Source of the DNA: an uncultured Prevotellaceae bacterium
Lineage (GTDB): Bacteria > Bacteroidota > Bacteroidia > Bacteroidales > Bacteroidaceae
Direction: 5' to 3'
Assembly: GCA_946534585.1 (NCBI GenBank)
Contig: CAMNCV010000137.1
Span: 1-64,000 of the forward strand
Length of the DNA: 64,000 nt
A model generated the notes under the pieces. It worked only from the letters and a program-made list of their open reading frames with translations. It was not told the origin of the DNA and searched no databases. Of the stretch, positions 34,512-44,735 are shown piece by piece. Position 1 is the stretch's first letter, and each line of letters starts with the position of its first letter. The position numbers were made by a program, and so were the translations under genes.

Positions 34512-34542
34512 TTTGTAAACTGAAAGATTTTTTGTATTTTTG
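34512..34542 (+). promoter_or_regulatory. Promoter of sppA
   Basis: TTTG (34512-34515), a 19-nt spacer and TATTTTTG (34535-34542). The ATG is only about 10 nt after the -7 element, implying a very short leader. Confidence 0.65.
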
Positions 34543-34552
34543 CAGTTGATTT

Positions 34553-36445
34553 ATGAAAGATTTCTGGAAATACGTTTTTGCCACTGTTATTGGCATTTTA
34601 CTGACTGCAACGCTGTGGCTACTCCTTAGTTTGTGTATCCTTGCTTGCTCCATAACTGGAGGCAGCAAGGGCAAAAGCGTGGTACCGAAGGATGGCTCGG
34701 TACTCGTTGTCAAGTTGTCAGGGCAGATTGTAGAACATGTAGAGAGTGATGCCTTCAGCGACTTGCTTGGCGGCAGTGGGGTGGAGCAACAGGGGCTTGA
34801 CGAAATCGTTATGGCTATAGATAAGGCAGCATTATGCCCCGAGATACGTGGAATATATATAGAGGCAGGAATGCTTGACGCTGACTATGCTTCGCTTCAA
34901 GAGATACGCAATGCTTTGTTGCGCTTCAAGTCTGCAGGCTTGAGCAAACAGGCTTCGGGGAAGCGTGGCGCATGGAAGGCTGAGAGCCAGGCTGGAAAGC
35001 GTAAGTTCGTGGTGGCGTATGCTGACGAATATATGCAGGGAGCATACTATGTTTGTTCGGCAGCCGATGCCGTTTGGACTAATCCTCAGGGTATGGTTGA
35101 TCTCCATGGCTTGAGCGCCCAGCCAGTATATATCAAGGATTTGCTTGAGAAGTTCGGCGTAAAGATGACCGTCGTGAAGGTGGGTAAGTACAAGAGTGCA
35201 ACGGAGCAATACACAGAGACGCAGATGTCGGCAGAAAACCGCGAACAGACCAGTCGCTATATAGAGAACCTGTGGCATGAGATAGTGTTGGCAATAAGCC
35301 AGAGTCGTGGCATACCAGCTGACGACCTTAACCGATATGCTGATGAGATGACAGCCTTGCAGGATACGCATTGGCTTTCAACCACCACGGGGTTAGTTGA
35401 CGAACTGATGTATGCCGATGATGTAAAAGGCGAGATTAAGAAACTATTAGGCTTGAATCAGTTAGAGACAGTGCCTCAGGTATCGTGTGGCGAGATGTGT
35501 GGCTACCTTGTTTCAGCAAAGCAGATGAAAAGTCAGGTGGACTACCTCGGAGTGAATGTGGCTGATGATAAGATTGCCGTATATTACTGTGACGGCACAA
35601 TAGCGCAAAATAGTGCTACGGGAACGATAATGGGTGGTGCAGGCATCATCAGCAAAACGATGGTCGATGACCTCGATGCTCTGGCGCAGAATGACGATGT
35701 AAAGGCTGTGGTGATACGTATTAACTCTGGCGGTGGCGATGCCTTCGCCTCGGAAGAGATATGGCATTCAGTAGTAAAACTGCGTGAGAAGAAACCAGTG
35801 GTGGTGTCAATGGGCGGCATGGCTGCATCGGGTGCCTACTATCTCAGTGCTGGAGCATCATGGATAGTGGCACAGCCTACCACGCTGACAGGCTCTATCG
35901 GCATCTTCGGATGCTTCCCGAATATTGGTGGACTGATGCAGGAGAAACTCGGACTGCATTATGACAATGTAAAGACGAATAAGCACGCAGACTTTGATAT
36001 GACGCAGCGCGCACGACCGTTTGACGCTGAAGAGCAGCGCGCTCTGCAACGTTATATCGACCGTGGTTATGATTTGTTCTGCAAGCGTGTGGCTGATGGA
36101 CGGCGTTTGTCTGTCGATTCGGTGAAGGCTATAGCGCAGGGTAGGGTATGGACTGGTGCCGATGCCAAGCAGATAGGACTTGTTGACCAGCTCGGAGGAT
36201 TACCAGAGGCTGTGCGCAGGGCAGCTGCGCTTGCGAAGTTGTCGAGATATGAGTTGATTACGTTGCCGTTGCCAGCAAGCTGGACCGACCAGTTGTTTGA
36301 AACGGTGAAAGGTAATGGCAATAATCTCGATGAGCAGTTGCGTCTGATGCTTGGTACATTCTATGAACCATTCTGTACTGTCAGAAGCATAGAACAGCAG
36401 AGCTATGTGCAGGCTCGCTGTGAATATGTCATAATAAAGAATTGA
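34553..36445 (+). CDS. sppA: Signal peptide peptidase SppA, 67-kDa type
   Basis: A 630-residue membrane-anchored serine protease with an N-terminal helix (FATVIGILLTATLWLLLSLCILAC) and tandem S49 domains. The catalytic Lys is in GKYKSATEQYT (Lys214) and the Ser in MAASGAYYLSAG (Ser426), matching the Lys/Ser dyad of long SppA enzymes. It removes residual signal peptides in the membrane. Its leader is very short. Confidence 0.95.
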   Translation: MKDFWKYVFATVIGILLTATLWLLLSLCILACSITGGSKGKSVVPKDGSVLVVKLSGQIVEHVESDAFSDLLGGSGVEQQGLDEIVMAIDKAALCPEIRGIYIEAGMLDADYASLQEIRNALLRFKSAGLSKQASGKRGAWKAESQAGKRKFVVAYADEYMQGAYYVCSAADAVWTNPQGMVDLHGLSAQPVYIKDLLEKFGVKMTVVKVGKYKSATEQYTETQMSAENREQTSRYIENLWHEIVLAISQSRGIPADDLNRYADEMTALQDTHWLSTTTGLVDELMYADDVKGEIKKLLGLNQLETVPQVSCGEMCGYLVSAKQMKSQVDYLGVNVADDKIAVYYCDGTIAQNSATGTIMGGAGIISKTMVDDLDALAQNDDVKAVVIRINSGGGDAFASEEIWHSVVKLREKKPVVVSMGGMAASGAYYLSAGASWIVAQPTTLTGSIGIFGCFPNIGGLMQEKLGLHYDNVKTNKHADFDMTQRARPFDAEEQRALQRYIDRGYDLFCKRVADGRRLSVDSVKAIAQGRVWTGADAKQIGLVDQLGGLPEAVRRAAALAKLSRYELITLPLPASWTDQLFETVKGNGNNLDEQLRLMLGTFYEPFCTVRSIEQQSYVQARCEYVIIKN

Positions 36446-36549
36446 TATAGCGACGTAACCACTATCAGAGCGTAATGTTGTTGGAAATAATGATTGTGGG
36501 AAAACTACAGACTAAGAATAATACATCATACACAAAATAAGGCAAAACC

Positions 36550-37734
36550 TTGGAGGGTGATTTCATAAAAATAAACAAATGGCTGATGCCGCTGTCGTGG
36601 TTGTACGGCGTTGGCGTTGGCGTAAGAAATGCAATGTTCGATAATGGGTTGCTGAAATCGCGAGAGTTCGACATTCCTGTTATATCCGTAGGCAATATAA
36701 CCGTGGGTGGTTCAGGTAAGACACCACACTCAGAGTACCTTGTTGACTTGCTCCGCAAGGAGTTTAAGGTGGCTGTGCTCAGTCGCGGATATAAGCGAAA
36801 GACGCGTGGCTATCGCGTGGCTGGTGCTGAGACCACGATGCCACAGATAGGCGATGAACCTTACCAGATGCACCGCAAGTTTCCAGATGCCTACGTAGCC
36901 GTTGATGCCAATCGTTGCCATGGAATCGAACGATTGACAAATGACGAAGCAACGAAAGACGTGCAGGTCATCGTGCTTGACGATGCCTTTCAGCATCGGT
37001 ATGTTAAACCAGGACTGAACATACTGCTCGTTGACTATCATCGGCTGATTATCTACGACAAATTGCTGCCGGCAGGCCGCCTGCGCGAACCATTGAAAGG
37101 AAAGGATAGGGCTGACATCGTTATAGTCACCAAGTGCCCGAAGGAAACAACGCCTATGGGCTACCGCGTACTTCAGCGTGCCATGAACCTCTATCCCTAT
37201 CAGCAGTTGTATTTCACTACGATGAAGCAACTGCCACTTGTGCCTATGTTTCCAGAATGTAAAACGCTGGAACATGACGGATTGTTGCCTAATGTATTAC
37301 TGATTAGTGGCATAGCATCGCCAGAACAGATAATGGAGGATATGAAGGATAAATGCGCCAGTATAACGCCGATGCACTTCCGTGACCACCACCAGTTTAC
37401 GAAGTCTGATGCCGAGGCTATCAATACGCAGTTTCGTATGATGCCAAAGCCTGCCGTTATCATAACAACGGAGAAGGATGCTACGCGACTGGAACTGCTC
37501 ACTAACCTCTCTGATGAAGTCCGTCAGTCAATATATGTGCAGCCGATAAGGGTGTCGTTCATACAGGGCGATGAAGAAGTGTTTAACGAAAAAATCATAA
37601 GCTATGTACGAAAAAATCAAAGAAACGGCGCAGTTCCTGCGTCAGCAGTTACAAAGCCTGTCGGCACTGCAAGCAGACCAACTGCCAACAACAGCGATAG
37701 TACTGGGAACAGGCCTCGGACAATTAGCTTCTGA
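36550..37734 (+). CDS. lpxK: Tetraacyldisaccharide 4'-kinase
   Basis: A 394-residue lipid A enzyme that phosphorylates the tetraacyldisaccharide at 4'. SVGNITVGGSGKTPHSEYLV is the P-loop region, and LSRGYKRKTRGYRV and VIVLDDAFQHR are typical. The family start MEGDFIKINKWLMPLSWLYG is matched only if translation begins at the TTG at 36550; the first in-frame ATG lies 12 codons further on, inside that conserved block. Its 3' end overlaps the next gene by 131 nt in another frame, so the last about 44 residues are a Pro/Thr/Arg-rich tail of doubtful function. Confidence 0.9.
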   Translation: MEGDFIKINKWLMPLSWLYGVGVGVRNAMFDNGLLKSREFDIPVISVGNITVGGSGKTPHSEYLVDLLRKEFKVAVLSRGYKRKTRGYRVAGAETTMPQIGDEPYQMHRKFPDAYVAVDANRCHGIERLTNDEATKDVQVIVLDDAFQHRYVKPGLNILLVDYHRLIIYDKLLPAGRLREPLKGKDRADIVIVTKCPKETTPMGYRVLQRAMNLYPYQQLYFTTMKQLPLVPMFPECKTLEHDGLLPNVLLISGIASPEQIMEDMKDKCASITPMHFRDHHQFTKSDAEAINTQFRMMPKPAVIITTEKDATRLELLTNLSDEVRQSIYVQPIRVSFIQGDEEVFNEKIISYVRKNQRNGAVPASAVTKPVGTASRPTANNSDSTGNRPRTISF

Positions 37735-38443
37735 AATTGACATCGTGTGGCAGATGTCATACGCTGATATTCCCAATTTCCCGGTTTCAACAGTTGAGGG
37801 ACATGACGGACGCCTCATCGTGGGACGTCTTGGCAACAGCATGGTGCTGGCTATGAAGGGGCGCTTTCATTACTATGAGGGTTACTCCATGCAACAGGTC
37901 ACGTTTCCCGTGCGCGTGATGTATGAACTGGGCATACGCACACTCTTCGTCAGCAATGCCGCCGGAGGTGTCAATGAGAATTTCCGCGTGGGCGACATGA
38001 TGGTCATCACTGACCATATCAATTTCTTCCCAGAGCATCCTCTGCGTGGAAAGAATTTACCAACAGGACCACGATTTCCTGATATGCACGAGCCTTACGA
38101 CCATAAACTCATTGCTCTTGCTGACAAGATTGCGGCTGATAAGGACATACGCCTTGTGCATGGTACGTATATAGGCGTACAGGGACCGAGTTACGAGACA
38201 CCTGCCGAATACCGCGCCTATCACACTCTTGGGGCTGATGCCGTAGGCATGAGCACGGTGCCAGAGGTTATCGTGGCTCGGCATTGTGGCATTCGTGTGT
38301 TCGGTATAAGTATAATTACGAATATCTACATCAGCGATTCGCCCGTTGAGGCTACTCATGAAGAGGTACAGGAGGCGGCTAACAGCGCTCAACCGTTGAT
38401 GACTGAGATATTTAAAGAAATGATAAAGAATGGAGATTGCTAA
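37604..38443 (+). CDS. Purine nucleoside phosphorylase
   Basis: A 279-residue enzyme of the trimeric PNP/MTAP family that splits inosine or guanosine with phosphate. AIVLGTGLGQLASEI, GHDGRLIVGRL, GRFHYYEGYSM, FVSNAAGGVNENFRVGDMMVI and GPSYETPAEYRAYHTLGADAVGMSTVPEV are diagnostic. The ATG at 37604 lies inside the 3' end of lpxK, an unusually long overlap, but the N-terminus fits the family. The stop overlaps thiL by 14 nt. Confidence 0.95.
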   Translation: MYEKIKETAQFLRQQLQSLSALQADQLPTTAIVLGTGLGQLASEIDIVWQMSYADIPNFPVSTVEGHDGRLIVGRLGNSMVLAMKGRFHYYEGYSMQQVTFPVRVMYELGIRTLFVSNAAGGVNENFRVGDMMVITDHINFFPEHPLRGKNLPTGPRFPDMHEPYDHKLIALADKIAADKDIRLVHGTYIGVQGPSYETPAEYRAYHTLGADAVGMSTVPEVIVARHCGIRVFGISIITNIYISDSPVEATHEEVQEAANSAQPLMTEIFKEMIKNGDC

Positions 38444-39530
38444 ACTTGGTGAGTTTGGACTCATCGAACATCTTACTAAGGAGATTAAACCTAAGAACTC
38501 GTCCACCGTCAAAGGAATAGGTGATGACTGCGCAGTGCTTCACTATGGTGCTTCCCTCGAAACCCTCGTTACTACTGATATGCTTATGGAGGGCGTTCAC
38601 TTTGACCTTACGTATGTTGACCTGCGCCACCTCGGATATAAATCGGCAATGGTCAATATCAGCGATATCTTTGCCATGGGCGGCACACCACGTCAGATGA
38701 CCGTGAGCATTGCCCTGTCAAAGCGCTTTCAGGTGGAGGATCTGGAGGAGTTCTATGACGGAATGCGAATGGCATGTGAGAAATGGCATGTGGATATAAT
38801 AGGTGGCGACACTACGTCGTCGCTTACAGGACTTGCCATCAGCATCACTTGCATAGGTGAAGCAAAAAAGGAGGATATAGTATATCGCAACGGCGCTCGT
38901 GATACCGACCTTGTATGTGTCAGCGGTGACCTCGGTGCTGCATATATGGGTCTGCAGCTCCTTGAGCGCGAGAAAATGGTGTATTACGAGCAGGTACGTA
39001 AGATACAAGCAAAGATGAAAGAAACCAAGGATGCTAAGGCTTTGGAGGCTCTGCGTAAGCAACTCGATGAAGCATGGCAACCTGATTTCGCAGGACGTGA
39101 GTACTTGATTCAACGACAGCTACAGACAGAAGCACGTGGAGATATCATTCAACAACTGCGTTCTGCCAACATCCACCCCACGGCAATGATGGATATTTCG
39201 GATGGTCTCTCGTCTGAACTTCATCATATATGTAAACAGTCGGGCGTTGGTTGCCGCATCTATGAGAAATTCCTGCCTATCGACTACCAGACTGCAGTGA
39301 TGGCAGAGGAACTGAATATGAACGTAACAACCTGTGCCCTTAACGGAGGTGAGGACTATGAACTGCTCTTTACATGCCCCATAGGCGACAACGACACCCT
39401 GCAACAGATGGAAGGCATCAAGGTCATCGGGCATATCACACGTCCTGAATTAGGACTGAAACTCATCAGTCGCGACGGCGGTGAGTTTGACCTCCTTGCC
39501 CAAGGGTGGAATCCTCTGGAGAAATCGTAG
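38430..39530 (+). CDS. thiL: Thiamine-monophosphate kinase
   Basis: A 366-residue enzyme that makes thiamine diphosphate from thiamine monophosphate and ATP. GEFGLIEHLT, GIGDDCAVLHYG, VTTDMLMEGVHFDL and YKSAMVNISDIFAMGG are typical, as are GGDTTSSLTGLAISITCIG and MMDISDGLSSELHHIC. An unusual Lys/Glu-rich helical insertion around residues 180-225 (REKMVYYEQVRKIQAK) interrupts the middle. It overlaps the PNP gene. Confidence 0.93.
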   Translation: MEIAKLGEFGLIEHLTKEIKPKNSSTVKGIGDDCAVLHYGASLETLVTTDMLMEGVHFDLTYVDLRHLGYKSAMVNISDIFAMGGTPRQMTVSIALSKRFQVEDLEEFYDGMRMACEKWHVDIIGGDTTSSLTGLAISITCIGEAKKEDIVYRNGARDTDLVCVSGDLGAAYMGLQLLEREKMVYYEQVRKIQAKMKETKDAKALEALRKQLDEAWQPDFAGREYLIQRQLQTEARGDIIQQLRSANIHPTAMMDISDGLSSELHHICKQSGVGCRIYEKFLPIDYQTAVMAEELNMNVTTCALNGGEDYELLFTCPIGDNDTLQQMEGIKVIGHITRPELGLKLISRDGGEFDLLAQGWNPLEKS

Positions 39531-39583
39531 CTTGCAGTGATATTATTGCAACTTCGTTAGCATAACAACAAAACAATATAATA

Positions 39584-42500
39584 ATGAAAAAACTAACTAC
39601 TTTTCTACTCTTGACGCTATTCGTTCTGACGATGCAGGCGCAGCGTGTCATTGACAATCTTGACCGTGGCGTCGTTGCTGTCAAGACCACTGGTGGCGTA
39701 TTCGTCAGCTGGCGTATTCAGTCTGATGAATACTATGATGTCACCTACAATCTTTATCGTGATGGTTCTCTCATTGCGGAGAATCTGAAAGTGTCTAACT
39801 TTACCGATGCCTCAGGCTCGACCTCAAGCAAATATACTGTTGCGGCAGTCGTCAACGGTGTAGTTCAGAAGCAGAGCCAGCCTGTCGCTGTATGGGCACA
39901 GGATTACATGGAAATTACTCCAAAGCATCCTGAAGAACTCAAGGCAACCTATGTCCCTAACGATGCCTGTGCTGCCGATGTTGACGGTGACGGCGAAGTG
40001 GAACTGCTGATGAAGTACAACAACTCACAGGAGATGTCAAACTCTTTCCCCGTTAATGGCTGGTTTAAAGAGCATACTCTGTTTGAGGTGACAAAGCTCG
40101 ATGGCTCTGTGCTTTGGTGGGTCAACTGCGGACCAAACATGGGTGACTTCCAGAACAATGAACAGAATATCGTAGGCTATGACTGGGATCAGGATGGCAG
40201 TGCAGAGGTACTCATGCGTCTTGAGGAAGGTTCAAGCATACACATGTTTGACGGCTCAGTTTATACTATCGGTGCCGATGGTAAGAATGGTACCGCATGG
40301 ACTAATTACCGCAGTCAGGGCTGGGTTTCTCCTGCTGGTGCGACTGCAGCGATTGAGACTGGTCTGTCATCTGCAGCGACGGCAAGCTGTCCAGCGGATT
40401 GGGTAACCTTAAGTATTGTTGATGGCGTGGTTTACGCTACCGCAGTAAAGAATGGAGATCCGAAGGAAAATCCGAACGTGACTACTACCGCACGTAGCAC
40501 TACAATTACTGTTGTTGACAATGGCGTGACTAAGAAATTCGGTTTCGGTCAGAATTATTACAGAGACGGAAAGGAAATCTCAGGTCAGTACTTTACCCAC
40601 TATGGCAAGGAGTTCCTCGTTTATTGTAATGGTGAGACAGGACAGATATACGACATTATTGACTTCCCTTGCGCACGTTTTGAATCAGGTGAGTCAAACC
40701 TCGAAGCTGCCTGGGGTGACGGCTATGGACACCGTTCAAGCAAGTTCTTCTACGGCGCACCTTACCTTGACGGACGTAATCCAAGCATCTTTATTGGTCG
40801 TGGTATCTACACCCGTCATAAGTTCGTGGCTTTGAATGTTGACAAGAACACCCACAAGCTCTCTGAACGTTGGCGTTGGATGAACAATCAGAAGGGTTCT
40901 CCATGGTATGGTCAGGGTTATCATAACTATGGCATTGCCGATGTTGACTGGGACGGTCGTGACGAAATCGTGTTCGGTGGTCTCGTAATCGATGATAATG
41001 GTATGGGTCTCTCTACCGCAGGATTCGGTCATGGCGATGCTCAGCATCATGGTGACTTCAACCCTTATATCCACGGACACGAGGGATGGTTCTGTAATGA
41101 GGAGCAGCCAAGCAACCACTATCGTGACCTTACTACGGCTAAGCTGTATTATCGTCTTGCAGGAGGTAGTGACGACGGACGTGCCATCGCCGGTAACTTC
41201 TGTAATACTGTGCCTGGTGCATTTGCATCATCTTCCAGAGATTCTGATAATCCAATCAGTCTCGTAACCAATGAACATGTAGCTGGTTATGATACCAATG
41301 GAATGGCACAGAACTTCAACTGTTACTGGGATGGTGACCTTTGCGAGGAAACATATAATGCTGACGGAACTAACTATGATAACAAACCAGGCGCTATCTA
41401 TAAATATGGAAGAGGTAAGATAAAGACGTTCGAGGGTTCGTTGGCAAACAACTGGACTAAGGCTACTCCTTGCTTCATGGGCGACATCCTCGGTGACTGG
41501 CGTCATGAGTTTGTAATGCGTACTGCTGACAACAAGATACGCATCTACACCACTACCATCGAAACACCATGGCGCGTTTACTCTATGTGGTACGACCACC
41601 AGCAGCGTAACGCTATGGTATGGCAGATGTGTGGATACAACCAGCCACCTCATACCTCTTACTTCCTCGGTGAGATGGAAGGCATCACTGCCGCTCCGCC
41701 TGCACTTACCATGAAAGGACGCACAGAGGTGAAGAACAATGGAACTATCAGCAATAACGGCGAGTCTGTCATCACTTGCGAGACAAACGACATGACCGTC
41801 AATGTCGCTGACGGTGCTACACCTTATATATATATAGACAACGCTCCGTCGTTGGTATCTGGTTCTGCTCCTTCCGAGGCTACTGCAAAGGAGTATCCTA
41901 TCACTTATAAATATTATACACACACCCTCACAGGCGGTGCCTTCGCTGGTGATATGCGTCTCGTGAAGCAGGGTGACGGTGCGCTGACTCTCCCTGATGT
42001 AGTGCAGACATATACTGGCCAGACCGATGTGTGGGCTGGTACGCTTAACTTCAACGGTACCTTGCAGAACTCACGCCTCTGGCTCAACCGCTTTGCAGAA
42101 CTCAACTCTGATGGCGGAACGTTTGCTAAGGGCATACAGGCAGAATATGCTGCCATCATCCGTCCTGGTGGTAAGGAGGCTAAGGCTTCTACCATAACCA
42201 CTGACTCGCTTATCCTTGATTTCGGCTCTGTCGTTGAACTCGATATCTACAGTGATGGCTTAAAGGCAGATAACCTCAATGCAAGCGTGCTGAAGATAGA
42301 GAAAAAGAACTGGACTAATGGTCCTCAGTACCTCGCGCCTATATTCCGCATCAATGCACATCCGGCAACAGGAGCGGCTGCTATCGCCGACGGCATTTAT
42401 TGCCTTGGTACAATAGGAGAAGTCAATGGCAGCCTCGATGATATAATCATTGAGAACCTCCCGGGAGCAAGAACGGTGTTGTCGCATGAAGACGGAAAAC

Positions 42501-44443
42501 TATATCTTGAGATAACCAACTATAGTGCAAAAGATCTTGTATGGATTGGTGATGAAAGCTCTGTATGGGAAAATGACGGAGCGGAAAACTTCAAGACGGC
42601 TGATGAAGGAGAGAAGAGTAAGTTCTATCATGGTTCAGAGGTTACATTTAATAATGATGCAGTAAAAACATCCGTAGAGATAAATGGACCGGTAAGTGTT
42701 AGGGCTCTTAATTTCGAAGGAACAAAATCCTTTACGCTATCTGGTGATAGCATTGTCGGAAATCCTGATGTGTACAAGACTGGAACTGGTAGTATAACTC
42801 TCAATAATGTTAACCATACGGGTAATACGACAATTGAGGGAGGATACATATTCGCTGGTTCTCTTGCTAATGAAATAGGTACAGAGTATGGTTCCCTTGG
42901 TTCTGTTGATAAGAGCATCACTCTTGTCAATAATGGTAAGTTAGGTGTCAACTCAACCATGACATCAGGACAGACTATTTACGTTGCTGAAGGTAACGGT
43001 ACATTAAATGTAGGTAGTAATGCAACATTCTCTCAGTCTGCAGACATTATAAGTGTAGGTGGAAACGCATTATATAAGGCAGGTGCAGGTACTCTTAATA
43101 TGCCAAGAAGATTCGGTGTTGATAAACTTGTTATTTCTTCGGGTAATGTCAATGGCGTAGATGATACTTTCTCTGATGATGTTACACTACCTAAGACGGT
43201 AGAGATTAGAAATGCTACGTACACTGATACTAACTCTGAAGGATCTAGTAGCATTAATCCTATCAATTGGCTTGTGCCGTCTGGATATACAGCAACATTG
43301 ATTATTGACCCAAGATGTAATTATACTGGTAAGCTTTCTGGTGCTGGTACCTTTGTGGTTACCGCATCGGGTGTACGTAGCTACCTACAGGGTGACTGGA
43401 GTGGTTTCGAAGGTGAGATTGACGCTCGTACCACTAAGCGCGGCAGTTATAATCCTATCTTCTGCTGGGATAATAACTATGGTTTGCCAAAGGCTGTGCT
43501 GAATGTGGGTTCTGGCTATACCTTCAATACAAATGGCAAGAATATAAATCTGCTTGCCTTTAAGGATGATGCTACCGGTACAATAACAGGTGGTGGCAAA
43601 ATAACTGTAGGTGCAGGGTACGATGCTAATATTTCATGTGCTAATGTCCTTGGTACTGCCGTTGTTTATGCTGGTGAACCTGACAGGCAGATTATATTCG
43701 CCAATGCTAATTGTGAGAATGTAAAGGCAAACTTCACAGTTCAGTCTGGTACATTGTATATACAAGGTACGAGCCGCGTTGCCAATCGGTTGACATTTAA
43801 TCCTTCATACATCACGACTGTAACAGGTAGTGGAATGATGTGTGGTCCGTATATGAAATTCGGTAATGTTGCAGTTTCAAATGGTGGTGTCTTGTCTATT
43901 ACAGGTGCTAATGATGCCTGGACTACTGCCACGGCTACATCCATACTTAATATCAGAAGTGGTGGTGTGCTGGATATGAAGATCACAAGTAACACACAGT
44001 GCTCAAAACTCAACTCAAGTAGCACACTTACTTTTTGGAATGGTTCAAAATTGAAGGTACGTCTTGCAGACGGCGTTACTCTTGCTAAAGGTAATACTTT
44101 TAAGCTTTGGGAAGTAGCTACAATATCTGGTAACGATACCAAGTGTACGGTGGAATTACCAGAGTTGCCTGATGGTCTTATTTGGGATAAGTCTGGTCTA
44201 TGGAATACCACAGGTGTTATAACAGTGATTGAAGATCCTACGTTTATATATGAGAATCTTGCGGATGACGTAGAGTTGACCGCAGATGTGTACTCACTTG
44301 ACGGTATAGCGTACGGACGTATTGTTACGACGAAGGCTGGTGTGCATGAGAGCGTCAGAAAACTCGTATCACAGCAAGGTAACTATGTCGTGAAATTCTC
44401 TAAAGGCACAATAACAGACAACATAATAGTTTCCGTTAAATAA
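39584..44443 (+). CDS. Giant PL11-like rhamnogalacturonan lyase with autotransporter-like repeats
   Basis: A 1619-residue secreted protein, signal MKKLTTFLLLTLFVLTMQAQ. About residues 20-690 form a PL11 rhamnogalacturonan lyase: VIDNLDRGVVAVK, calcium-binding ADVDGDGEVELLM, YDWDQDGSAEVLM and ADVDWDGRDEIVFGG, and QMCGYNQPPHTSYF near its end. PL11 enzymes cut the pectin rhamnogalacturonan I backbone. Typical PL11 enzymes have about 600-700 residues; here about 900 are added. The extension has passenger-type repeats (LVKQGDGALTLPD at about 792, KTGTGSITLNNVNHTGNTTI at about 1064, YKAGAGTLNMP at about 1164). It ends in a domain (YSLDGIAYGRIV, GNYVVKFSKG, VSVK) that resembles a C-terminal sorting domain. 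Confidence 0.88.
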   Translation: MKKLTTFLLLTLFVLTMQAQRVIDNLDRGVVAVKTTGGVFVSWRIQSDEYYDVTYNLYRDGSLIAENLKVSNFTDASGSTSSKYTVAAVVNGVVQKQSQPVAVWAQDYMEITPKHPEELKATYVPNDACAADVDGDGEVELLMKYNNSQEMSNSFPVNGWFKEHTLFEVTKLDGSVLWWVNCGPNMGDFQNNEQNIVGYDWDQDGSAEVLMRLEEGSSIHMFDGSVYTIGADGKNGTAWTNYRSQGWVSPAGATAAIETGLSSAATASCPADWVTLSIVDGVVYATAVKNGDPKENPNVTTTARSTTITVVDNGVTKKFGFGQNYYRDGKEISGQYFTHYGKEFLVYCNGETGQIYDIIDFPCARFESGESNLEAAWGDGYGHRSSKFFYGAPYLDGRNPSIFIGRGIYTRHKFVALNVDKNTHKLSERWRWMNNQKGSPWYGQGYHNYGIADVDWDGRDEIVFGGLVIDDNGMGLSTAGFGHGDAQHHGDFNPYIHGHEGWFCNEEQPSNHYRDLTTAKLYYRLAGGSDDGRAIAGNFCNTVPGAFASSSRDSDNPISLVTNEHVAGYDTNGMAQNFNCYWDGDLCEETYNADGTNYDNKPGAIYKYGRGKIKTFEGSLANNWTKATPCFMGDILGDWRHEFVMRTADNKIRIYTTTIETPWRVYSMWYDHQQRNAMVWQMCGYNQPPHTSYFLGEMEGITAAPPALTMKGRTEVKNNGTISNNGESVITCETNDMTVNVADGATPYIYIDNAPSLVSGSAPSEATAKEYPITYKYYTHTLTGGAFAGDMRLVKQGDGALTLPDVVQTYTGQTDVWAGTLNFNGTLQNSRLWLNRFAELNSDGGTFAKGIQAEYAAIIRPGGKEAKASTITTDSLILDFGSVVELDIYSDGLKADNLNASVLKIEKKNWTNGPQYLAPIFRINAHPATGAAAIADGIYCLGTIGEVNGSLDDIIIENLPGARTVLSHEDGKLYLEITNYSAKDLVWIGDESSVWENDGAENFKTADEGEKSKFYHGSEVTFNNDAVKTSVEINGPVSVRALNFEGTKSFTLSGDSIVGNPDVYKTGTGSITLNNVNHTGNTTIEGGYIFAGSLANEIGTEYGSLGSVDKSITLVNNGKLGVNSTMTSGQTIYVAEGNGTLNVGSNATFSQSADIISVGGNALYKAGAGTLNMPRRFGVDKLVISSGNVNGVDDTFSDDVTLPKTVEIRNATYTDTNSEGSSSINPINWLVPSGYTATLIIDPRCNYTGKLSGAGTFVVTASGVRSYLQGDWSGFEGEIDARTTKRGSYNPIFCWDNNYGLPKAVLNVGSGYTFNTNGKNINLLAFKDDATGTITGGGKITVGAGYDANISCANVLGTAVVYAGEPDRQIIFANANCENVKANFTVQSGTLYIQGTSRVANRLTFNPSYITTVTGSGMMCGPYMKFGNVAVSNGGVLSITGANDAWTTATATSILNIRSGGVLDMKITSNTQCSKLNSSSTLTFWNGSKLKVRLADGVTLAKGNTFKLWEVATISGNDTKCTVELPELPDGLIWDKSGLWNTTGVITVIEDPTFIYENLADDVELTADVYSLDGIAYGRIVTTKAGVHESVRKLVSQQGNYVVKFSKGTITDNIIVSVK

Positions 44444-44470
44444 CGAGTACAGAACGAAATAATAATGCAT

Positions 44471-44517
44471 AAAGAAAAGGTATGTTTGCTGACACTTGCT
44501 AACATACCTTTTTCTTT
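44471..44517 (+). terminator. Terminator after the PL11 gene
   Basis: AAAGAAAAGGTATGTT and AACATACCTTTTTCTTT pair around a 14-nt loop that has its own AGC/GCT complementarity. It is within 75 nt of the PL11 stop. The region to 44620 otherwise holds only A/T-rich tracts. Confidence 0.7.
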
Positions 44518-44629
44518 GCTCTATTACTATGAAATGGCGCAGAAACATGTATTATGAGCATAAAACCATGGATTTTTCAATGATTGCTCTTTTTTTTTGC
44601 GAAAAAAAAGTTTTTTTTGCAGAAAATAT

Positions 44630-44660
44630 TTTGTTAGAAAAAAAAAAATATGTAAATTTG
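44630..44660 (+). promoter_or_regulatory. Promoter of the dockerin-protein gene
   Basis: TTTG (44630-44633), a 19-nt spacer and TAAATTTG (44653-44660) match the consensus exactly. The leader is about 70 nt and A-rich near the ATG. Confidence 0.75.
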
Positions 44661-44735
44661 CAAAATGAAATAGATATAATACCTAAAAGGAATTTTAAAA
44701 AACATAATTAAAATATTAACTAACAACAAACAATT

